Below are positions 57,523-64,000 of a DNA stretch of 64,000 nt, piece after piece; within the stretch, counting starts at the first letter, position 1; each line of letters opens with the position of its first letter. The notes under the pieces are model-generated. The model was not told the DNA's origin, made no database searches, and saw nothing but the letters and a program-made list of their open reading frames with translations. The translations under genes and the position numbers were made by a program. This stretch comes from Butyrivibrio sp. AE3004 (GTDB lineage Bacteria; Bacillota; Clostridia; Lachnospirales; Lachnospiraceae), in NCBI RefSeq assembly GCF_000703165.1, contig NZ_JNLQ01000002.1:620001-684000 (forward strand). Direction: 5' to 3'.

Positions 57523-57876
57523 AAGACAATCACAGTAAAGAGTCTTTTTGACCTATTATTCTTAATTCGAGTGTTGTGTCTGGAGATTTATGCAGTAATC
57601 AGACACTTGCACTAATCAAAGTTTGGATTTCAAGTGTCAGAATTGGGAATTTGCTGTCGAAATGCAACGAACGAAGATAAGCCTGGCCATCAAAGAATTT
57701 TTTTTAATCTTTTTGTTTTGTCATAATAAAAGGCCTCCTTAAGATTTTATCTTAGGAGGCCTTATTCATGCGATATATTAGTACAGCATTTATTTAAGTA
57801 CTGGAACCAAAGCATTGCATTCTTATTTGATAGTATAGTTCCTAAAGCGTTGGTTCATTCCTATAGAGTTTATACT
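57523..57876. other. Noncoding spacer between convergent genes
   Basis: 354 bases with no gene. They contain a GTGTCTG/CAGACAC dyad (57576-57582 with 57600-57606) and the minus-strand terminator at 57729-57763. Confidence 0.5.
57729..57763 (-). terminator. Terminator of the Big2-domain gene (minus strand)
   Basis: AAGGCCTCCTTAAGAT and ATCTTAGGAGGCCTT pair with one bulge. Read on the minus strand the stem is followed by TTTTATTA. Confidence 0.8.
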
Positions 57877-58932
57877 TTAGTTTATTTGCTTCCATTCGTA
57901 TATCCAGGCAATGGATGCTCCGCCAAACTGAGAAAAAACGATGGCTTTTTGTTCGCCTAAGGTTCCGCCCTTTGGAACTTTATAGGTGACATCGGAGTCG
58001 AGATTAAGAGCAAAATCCTGATTCTGACTGCAGTTTAGATACATATCTTTAGATGAGGTGAATTTGTCACCGCCGTTATAATCTACAGTACCTGACTTGC
58101 AACCGTTCCAGCTTACATAGATTCTGTATGGCTCACCCACATCCTTGGCTTTATTGGACATGTTCATTGACACCTTAAGGCTTATGGTATCATCGGGCTT
58201 TAGAGTATCAAGCGGAGCTGTGCACCTGGTTGTGAATGTTGAAGTAACTTTATTACCGCTATTGTCATGAGCATTAAAAATCTCTTGTACGGTTATGCTT
58301 TGAATATCAGCGTCATAGCATCTGTTGTATAGACCTTCTACTCTGGGGTCCGGGATGTCTTTTACAACACCTTTTTTCACCCAGGCATATACGGGATCCA
58401 CGTGGGTTACTGTGATATCACATTTTAGTACAGAGTCCCCAACATAAACTTCTGCAATGGTTTTCCCTGCTTTAAGGCCTTTAATGGAGAAAGTGTTAAC
58501 ACCGGTAGCTGCCACAGAGGCAATGGTTTCATCAGCTATAACACATTTATCGGCTGTACCCGTTCCGACGTATCTGAGAGTTTCTGTGCTGTTATCTTTG
58601 AGCTCCAGACTCTTTGAGCTAAGTTCACATTCAACCACTTTTACTTTGCACTTAAGCACTTTTTTTCCTACTTTGACTTTTATGGTGGCAGAGCCTTTTT
58701 TACGGGCTGTTATATTTCCTTTTTTATTTACCTTTGCCACCTTGGATTTTGAAGAAGTGTAGGATTTGGCTTTTCCGTTTTTGACTTTAAGAATATAGGA
58801 AGTGCCTTTGACAAGAGTAAGCTTTGATTTTGATAAAGATGCGGATTTTGCACCTGCACTTACCGGTATAAAGATGATAAATGCCAGAATTACCAATAAT
58901 GAAACAATAATCTATTTGATGTTCTTATTCAC
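57877..58932 (-). pseudogene. Secreted Big2-domain protein with an amber stop in its signal peptide
   Basis: From residue 8 on, the frame encodes a hydrophobic signal core (IIVSLLVILAFIIFIPVSAGA) and a Lys-rich Big2-like immunoglobulin domain (TYSIL-type repeats, SKSKVAKVNKKGNITARKKGSATI). A second Ig-like region (SLELKDNSTETLRY) and a C-terminal domain of about 150 residues with paired Cys follow. The natural start is GTG at 58932 behind GAGGGG, reading MNKNIK, but codon 7 is TAG (58912-58914). Translation could only restart at internal TTG or ATT codons without a site. Either the strain lost the protein or suppression occurs. It is probably a surface adhesin or carbohydrate-binding accessory protein. 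Confidence 0.7.
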
Positions 58933-59012
58933 TGTTTTTCCCCTCTTTAAACAATTTATTATTTCTATAAATAATTATACAAAAAAACCAATTTGCATTA
59001 TACCCTTATCTG

Positions 59013-59026
59013 AAAAAATGTCGGAT
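59013..59026 (+). promoter_or_regulatory. Shared operator AAAAAATGTCGGAT, site 2 (sugar symporter gene)
   Basis: Exact copy of the 14-mer, with a second A run four bases later (GGAAAAAG), 100 bases upstream of the GPH transporter start. Confidence 0.65.
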
Positions 59027-59126
59027 TTGGAAAAAGTAACTACATGGAGGGCGCCAGGCTATATTGCTATTATAATCATGCAAAGCAAAAAACATTGTTA
59101 CCAAAAAAATAAAAAGGAGAAGGACA

Positions 59127-60524
59127 ATGGGGAACAATAGCAATACGAAAAATAAATCTGAAGTTGGAAGTGCGTTTAGCTGGTTTCATGCCACTTCCGT
59201 AAATGGCGGAGCGATGATGGTCGCAGCAGTTTTGGCAAGTTATCTTTCTGTTTATATGACAGATACACTGAAAATTCCTGCAGCGATATGTTCAGTGATA
59301 ATGCTGATCTCAACTTTATGGGATGCAATTAACGATCCAATCATGGGTGTTCTTGCGGACAGTACACATACGAAAATGGGCAGATATCGTCCCTACTTTT
59401 TATTTGCACCTGTGCTTCTGACATTCTTTGCAACTATGGTATGGGTAGACTGGGGATTTACAAATACCACAGCAAAGGCTGTATATATTCTGATCATGTA
59501 CATAGGTTACGGAATGACAGTTACTATGTACACAATGCCACAGATGGCAATACTTCCTGCAGCCGTTAAAAAGGATCAGGAGAGAAACAAGATTATTACT
59601 ATGGGTGCGGGATGCTGTGCAGCTGCATTTACAATCGGGAACACATTCACACCGAATATAACAGGATTTTTTAACAGTCTTGGTTTTTCAAACGGCTATG
59701 TTCCGTACATGCTGATCTGTGGTGTACTTTCATTCATTTCATTCTGGGGATTATTTAAGGCTTCCAAGGGACAGGAGATATATCTTTCTGAGCCTGAGAA
59801 GAATCCGTTTAAGGGAATCGGAATGGTTCTGAAATATAAGGAAGTATATCCGAACATCATTGCCTGGGTAATGGCATCAATGGGGTACGGTCTGATGTTT
59901 GCGTCTTCCGTTTACTATATGATGTACTACTATGAAAGACCTGATCTTATCGGTGTATATATGGGTGTTATTTCGGTTGGTGCACTTGTTTCAATGGTTG
60001 TTGCTATGCCGATTGTACTTAAGATATTTAAGACAGGTCAGAGAGCACTTTGCTTCTCACAGATTTCAACAATTATTATGTATATTATTCTTTTCTTCTT
60101 TGGAAAAACAAACTTTGTTTTCCTGTGCGTACTTACCTTTATTGCATCAGTGGCCGGCGCAATGCAGAATGCACTTGTTAATATTCTTGTAAATGACACA
60201 ATCGACTTCATCATGTACAAGGAAGGAAAAACAGCTAACGGACTGGTTTCTTCAATCAAGGGATTTGCACAGAAGTGCGGAAACACAGTTACAAATTCGG
60301 GAATTCTTGCAATCCTTGCAGCATCAGGTTATGTTGCAGGAGCAATCGGACAGCAGCCTGCATCAGCAATGTTTGCACTTAACTTTATAAAATTCGGAGC
60401 ACCTTCAGTTACAGGACTTATCGTTGTTCTTTGTGTAGTCTTTGGACCTATCAGAAAGTACAAGGCAGAAATCGAAGAGATGAAAGCAAAAATGCATGCA
60501 GAAGGCGATAATAAAGTAGCGTAA
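59127..60524 (+). CDS. GPH family glycoside:cation symporter
   Basis: The 465-residue MFS-fold transporter of the glycoside-pentoside-hexuronide family (MelB/XynB/UidB-like) has 12 predicted membrane segments. The GPH pattern is visible in WDAINDPIMGVLADSTHTKMGRYRPYFLFAP (loop 2-3, with the conserved Asp residues) and DTIDFIMYKEGKTANGLVSSIKGFAQKCG. It should bring rhamnose- or galactose-containing oligosaccharides into the cell for the GH78, GH2 and GH3 enzymes. An AAAAAGGAGAAGGAC site precedes the ATG. The upstream 14-mer operator puts it in the same regulon. Confidence 0.93.
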   Translation: MGNNSNTKNKSEVGSAFSWFHATSVNGGAMMVAAVLASYLSVYMTDTLKIPAAICSVIMLISTLWDAINDPIMGVLADSTHTKMGRYRPYFLFAPVLLTFFATMVWVDWGFTNTTAKAVYILIMYIGYGMTVTMYTMPQMAILPAAVKKDQERNKIITMGAGCCAAAFTIGNTFTPNITGFFNSLGFSNGYVPYMLICGVLSFISFWGLFKASKGQEIYLSEPEKNPFKGIGMVLKYKEVYPNIIAWVMASMGYGLMFASSVYYMMYYYERPDLIGVYMGVISVGALVSMVVAMPIVLKIFKTGQRALCFSQISTIIMYIILFFFGKTNFVFLCVLTFIASVAGAMQNALVNILVNDTIDFIMYKEGKTANGLVSSIKGFAQKCGNTVTNSGILAILAASGYVAGAIGQQPASAMFALNFIKFGAPSVTGLIVVLCVVFGPIRKYKAEIEEMKAKMHAEGDNKVA

Positions 60525-60530
60525 TAACAG

Positions 60531-60582
60531 GGATCCTTCATTTTAGTCTTCGGTTGAGAACGGAATGAAGGGTCCTTCATTT
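60531..60582. terminator. Probable bidirectional terminator between symporter and araC-type gene
   Basis: GGATCCTTCATT pairs with AATGAAGGGTCC with one G-T pair and is followed by a TTCATTTTTG stretch. The right arm overlaps the last codons of the regulator. Confidence 0.65.
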
Positions 60583-61667
60583 TTGTTCTGCTTTCTGAAT
60601 TCCGCAGGAGACATCCCATATTCTGTTCTGAATACTCTGGAAAAATGGTCGGCACTGTTATAGCCGATTTCCTCTGCAATCTCATTTATTTTCTGAGAGG
60701 TGTTAACAAGTAAATCCTTTGCATCCCTCATTCTTAAGGCTTTTATCAGATCGGTAAAGTTTTTTCCTGTATTCTGCTTTATCAGAGTGCTAAGGTGCGG
60801 CTCCGAGTAATGGAAAAACTCAGCGAGAGCGGACAGATTAAGGTTCTTGTAGTTGTGCTGAATATACTGCAGTACAAGCGAGAAATCCGAGTTAATGTCA
60901 TAGTTATAAAAGGATATGGTCTTACTGTAATTTCGGAGCAGGTTTGCAAAGAACAGATTTATCAGATTGATGCAGCAGTTATTGCTATAGCTGTCATGGT
61001 TCTCTGTTTCTATGAGGAGTTTTCTTAAAAAAATCCTGCACTCCATATTGTTTTCGGTAAAAAGCATAAGGTAATTTGTGCGGTCTTCATTTTTTAAAAT
61101 ATTGCGGAAAAAACCGGATAACAGATCTTCATGATGCATAAAGGAAGAAAAGGTGCTCTCAAAGGTACTTTTCCTGATGCAAACGGTATAAACGATGGAG
61201 GATTCGTCTTCTATGATGACATCATGGCTTGATCCCGGGGCAATAATACAGACCTCTCCCTCGTGCATGGGGTGGGCTGATTCTTCAAAATAAAAAACAG
61301 CACTACCCTTTACGATAAAATTTATCTCAAAGTAATTGTGAACGTGAGATACATGACGTGTTAGGCGGGGGTGACGGATTGTGAAAACATCAAAAAGAGT
61401 GGGGATCATTTTTTCCTCACCTATTTCATTTGAGCTGGAATACTGACCTCCGATCCGGATAGGGATAGAATCAACCAGTTTATCAAAATCTTCATCATTC
61501 ATGGAAAGAGCATCAAGAGGAATCCTGCAAAAGGATGGAGCTGAGTCCATCATTCCTTTTTCCTCCATTCGCTGTATCATTTCCGTGAACTGAAGCTTCA
61601 TCCCTGTTCGACTGTAATAGGAGTTCATTTCATTCTGGAATTTTCCGTAGGTCGTATATTTTGTCAT
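60543..61667 (-). CDS. AraC family transcriptional regulator
   Basis: The 374-residue regulator has a cupin-type ligand-binding N-terminal domain (about residues 85-165: HVSHVHNYFEINFIVKGSAVFYFEE, CIIAPGSSHDV) and a C-terminal pair of helix-turn-helix motifs (LSALAEFFHYSEPHLSTLIKQNTG; INEIAEEIGYNSADHFSRVFRTEYGMSPAEFRK). Start 61667 follows GAAAGGT; an ATG 18 bases earlier has no site. It lies between the symporter and the GH3 gene, divergent from the latter, and is the obvious candidate to bind the 14-mer found upstream of three genes here, probably as a sugar-responsive activator. Confidence 0.9.
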   Translation of the reverse strand: MTKYTTYGKFQNEMNSYYSRTGMKLQFTEMIQRMEEKGMMDSAPSFCRIPLDALSMNDEDFDKLVDSIPIRIGGQYSSSNEIGEEKMIPTLFDVFTIRHPRLTRHVSHVHNYFEINFIVKGSAVFYFEESAHPMHEGEVCIIAPGSSHDVIIEDESSIVYTVCIRKSTFESTFSSFMHHEDLLSGFFRNILKNEDRTNYLMLFTENNMECRIFLRKLLIETENHDSYSNNCCINLINLFFANLLRNYSKTISFYNYDINSDFSLVLQYIQHNYKNLNLSALAEFFHYSEPHLSTLIKQNTGKNFTDLIKALRMRDAKDLLVNTSQKINEIAEEIGYNSADHFSRVFRTEYGMSPAEFRKQNKNEGPFIPFSTED

Positions 61668-61753
61668 AACACTATTACCTTTCAATATATTGCCTTACAG
61701 CCTCATATCCGCATTTAGTGATATCTGAGATTTTTAGACTTGGACATTCGATT

Positions 61754-61767
61754 AAAAAATGTCGGAT
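61754..61767 (+). promoter_or_regulatory. Shared operator AAAAAATGTCGGAT, site 3 (GH3 gene, divergent from araC-type gene)
   Basis: Exact copy of the 14-mer 103 bases upstream of the GH3 start and 87 bases upstream of the regulator start. Here it is part of a GACATT...AATGTC dyad, so it may serve both directions. Confidence 0.65.
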
Positions 61768-61870
61768 GGTTAAAAACAAATGCTGTTCAAGTGTTTTTAT
61801 ATAGAATATAAAATTCTAAACATGAAAGCAATGGTTAACAGAAATTTTGAGGTTTTAAGGGAGTATTGTA

Positions 61871-63559
61871 ATGTTTGACTATAAGGAAAAACCATTTAAT
61901 CTCAGTGATGAAAAGATTGGATGGGTTGAAAGTACATATGAAAAAATGACGCTTGAAGAGAAAATAGGGCAGCTTTTTTGCCCCGTTGTTTTTGATAAGG
62001 ATGAGAAGACTTTAAAGGCTTTTCTTGAAAAATATAAGGTCGGCGGAATTCTTTACAGAGAAGGTCCCGGAGAAGAGATAAGAAAAGCCCAGAGTTTTTT
62101 ACAAAAAGAAAGTAAAATACCTCTCCTTACAGCGGCTAATCTTGAATATGGCGGAAACGGCTCTGCTGTTGAAGGAACTTACTATGGCAGGGAAATGCTT
62201 GTTGGAGCAACGGGAAATACAGAGAGAGGCTATCAGCTTGGAAAGGTAAGCTGTGCTGAAGGTGCTGCAGTCGGTGATAACTGGTCGTTTGCACCGGTGG
62301 TTGATCTGGACAGAAATTATCATAATCCCATTATCAATGTAAGAGCATTTTCAAAGGATGTTCAGACTGTCATAGATATGGGACGCGGATACCTTAAGGC
62401 AGCTGCGGAAGAAGGCGTGGCAACTGCCGTCAAGCATTTTCCGGGTGATGGAATTGATGAGAGGGATCAGCACCTTGTGACAAGCGTCAATTCATTATCT
62501 GTAGAAGAATGGGATGAGACCTTCGGAAAAATATATGAAGCAATGATTGAGGAAGGGACGCTTAGCGTAATGGCAGGACATATAGCAATGCCTGCCTATG
62601 AGGAATATTTTGACAAGCAGGCACCGCAAAAGATAATCCCCGCTACACTTTCAGAAAATCTGTTAAAGCGACTTCTTCGTGAAAAGCTTGGATTTAACGG
62701 ACTTATAGTTTCCGATGCAACACCCATGGTTGGTTTTTGCAGTGCAATGGACAGAGAACATGCCGTACCTCTTTCCATTGAAAACGGTTGCGACATGTTT
62801 TTGTTTAATAGAAATATAGATGAAGACTACGAATTCATGCGCAGAGGATACGAGAAGGGCATCCTGTCAAAAGAACGCCTTGAGGAGGCAGTAAAGCGGA
62901 TTCTGGCTACAAAGGCTGCACTAAAACTTCCTGAAAAGAAGGAGAAGGGCATACTTGTTCCCGGTAAAGAAGCGCTTGAAATCTTGTCATGTGATAAGCA
63001 TGTGGAATGGGCAAAGCAGTGCGCTGATGAGGGTGTAACTCTGGTAAAGGATACACAGAAACTGCTTCCGATAAATCCCGAAAAGCACAGACGTATCCTT
63101 CTTGAGCTGATGGGTGGTTTTGAGTCCGATGAGAGAGTTACGGATTATATGATGAAAAAGCTTTCTGAGGAAGGCTTCGAAGTAACCTTATATAAAAAGG
63201 AAGGCTTTGAAGTAATGACGGATTCCGTAGAAAAATTAAAGTCATCCTATGACCTTATCCTATATGTGGGAAATATTGAAACGGCATCAAATAAGACAAC
63301 AGCCAGAATGAACTGGCATACAATGTTCGGACTCGGAAACAATATGCCCTGGATGGTCCATGAACTGCCGGTTATGTTCGTAAGCCTCGGTAATCCCTAC
63401 CATCTGCTTGATACACCGATGATAAAGACCTTTATAAACGGATATTGTAATTCGGAATTTGTCATGGATGCAGTAGTGGATAAAATCCTTGGAAGAAGCG
63501 ATTTTAAAGGAAAATCTCCCATAGATCCTTTTTGCGGGAAGATGGATTTGAGATTTTGA
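61871..63559 (+). CDS. GH3 family glycosidase (NagZ-like branch)
   Basis: The 562-residue retaining glycoside hydrolase family 3 enzyme has MTLEEKIGQLF at the N-terminus of the TIM barrel. The KHFPGDGIDERDQH motif is the NagZ/beta-N-acetylhexosaminidase signature with the Asp-His acid/base dyad, and the nucleophile Asp is in NGLIVSDATPM. The second alpha/beta domain (about residues 370-560) is present. The motif favours N-acetylglucosaminidase or a related phosphorylase-type activity over beta-glucosidase. It has no signal peptide. GGGAG precedes the ATG. It is in the AraC regulon by its operator. Confidence 0.9.
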   Translation: MFDYKEKPFNLSDEKIGWVESTYEKMTLEEKIGQLFCPVVFDKDEKTLKAFLEKYKVGGILYREGPGEEIRKAQSFLQKESKIPLLTAANLEYGGNGSAVEGTYYGREMLVGATGNTERGYQLGKVSCAEGAAVGDNWSFAPVVDLDRNYHNPIINVRAFSKDVQTVIDMGRGYLKAAAEEGVATAVKHFPGDGIDERDQHLVTSVNSLSVEEWDETFGKIYEAMIEEGTLSVMAGHIAMPAYEEYFDKQAPQKIIPATLSENLLKRLLREKLGFNGLIVSDATPMVGFCSAMDREHAVPLSIENGCDMFLFNRNIDEDYEFMRRGYEKGILSKERLEEAVKRILATKAALKLPEKKEKGILVPGKEALEILSCDKHVEWAKQCADEGVTLVKDTQKLLPINPEKHRRILLELMGGFESDERVTDYMMKKLSEEGFEVTLYKKEGFEVMTDSVEKLKSSYDLILYVGNIETASNKTTARMNWHTMFGLGNNMPWMVHELPVMFVSLGNPYHLLDTPMIKTFINGYCNSEFVMDAVVDKILGRSDFKGKSPIDPFCGKMDLRF

Positions 63560-63648
63560 TGAAGCTATGACTTCCTAAACGCACAAATGAAAATGTGTTT
63601 GAAAATCAAAACTTATGAATTTATGGATGAGGAGAAACTTATTACAGT

Positions 63649-64000
63649 ATGAAAGCACTTATTTTTGACCTGGACGGAGTCCTTGTTTTTACAGATAAAT
63701 ATCATTACAAAGCATGGAAGATGATTGCAGATAAGCTGGGAATTCCTTTTGATGAGAAGAAAAATAACAGATTAAGAGGTGTAAGCAGAATGGAATCTCT
63801 TAACATTATTTTGGAAAACAGTACTTATGATTTTTCCTTAGAGGAAAAGGAAATCCTTGCTGAAGAAAAAAATGAGTATTACAGGAAACTTCTTGGAACA
63901 ATGACTCCCGGGGATGTGTCACCGGAAGTAAGAAAAACACTTAAAGAACTAAGAAGTAGAGGGCATAAGCTCGCAATCGGATCATCCAGCAGGAATACGA
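63649..64000 (+). CDS. pgmB: Beta-phosphoglucomutase (5' part)
   Basis: The first 117 residues of a HAD-family phosphoglucomutase are present; the gene runs off the right edge. The catalytic Asp pair is in IFDLDGVLVFTDKYHY (Asp7, Asp9), the cap-domain motif RGVSRMESLNIIL is the beta-PGM signature, and the second HAD motif begins at IGSSSRN. It converts beta-glucose 1-phosphate to glucose 6-phosphate. It follows the GH3 gene by 89 bases. This suggests that phosphorolysis of a disaccharide is part of the pathway, perhaps by an enzyme outside the window. Confidence 0.9.
   Translation, partial: MKALIFDLDGVLVFTDKYHYKAWKMIADKLGIPFDEKKNNRLRGVSRMESLNIILENSTYDFSLEEKEILAEEKNEYYRKLLGTMTPGDVSPEVRKTLKELRSRGHKLAIGSSSRNT

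Overview
The window looks like the chromosome of an anaerobic low-GC Firmicute of the family Lachnospiraceae (Butyrivibrio-like). This placement is inferred from the gene set: ClpA, a YerC/TrpR-like regulator, a lysine riboswitch before dapA, many polysaccharide-degrading glycoside hydrolases, DUF4418, a eukaryote-type HisA, and purine-rich ribosome binding sites. No rRNA or tRNA gene and no CRISPR array was seen.

Layout. 1-12.4 kb is a housekeeping mix: the 3' part of clpA, a flotillin, an iron-type alcohol dehydrogenase, a GH95 fucosidase, a zinc-ribbon/HTH protein, typA, a YwlG-like protein and a large lipoprotein. A 74-bp tandem array of terminator-like hairpins lies between typA and its convergent neighbour.

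12.5-37.5 kb is a sulfur-assimilation island. It holds two IscR/CymR-like Rrf2 regulators divergent from metY and from a decayed cysK, whose promoters share a TTGAC-N(5-6)-GGTAAA dyad. It also holds a polar amino acid (probably cystine) ABC transporter, a MalY-type lyase, a 50-residue YezD-like protein, a trans-sulfuration enzyme with a Cys-rich N-terminus, and two intact cysK genes. An IS110-family element with a probable bridge-RNA region sits between metY and the transporter.

The centrepiece is a co-directional operon at 25.5-35.1 kb. Its order is nifB, a NifX-like protein, an FMN split-barrel protein, nitrogenase-like K and D subunits, cysK, a NifH-like reductase and an SsuCBA-type ABC transporter; a DUF4418 protein and a MacB-type exporter follow. 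NifE, NifN and NifV are absent and sulfur genes surround it, so I infer a nitrogenase-like organosulfur reductase related to methylthio-alkane reductase. It would release sulfide or a thiol for CysK/MetY. The substrate cannot be read from the sequence.

37.7-52 kb is mixed: an SGNH esterase, two AT-rich secreted proteins (transglutaminase-like and BspA-like LRR), lysine riboswitch-dapA-dapB, an orphan eukaryote-type hisA, a chemoreceptor, a cold-shock protein, a TrpR-like regulator, a bactofilin with a degenerate LytM protein, a SEC-C protein and thrS. 52-64 kb is a glycan-use locus: GH78 rhamnosidase, GH2 galactosidase, GPH sugar symporter, AraC regulator, GH3 enzyme and beta-phosphoglucomutase. 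Three copies of AAAAAATGTCGGAT lie about 100-135 bp before the GH78, transporter and GH3 genes and probably mark the AraC regulon.
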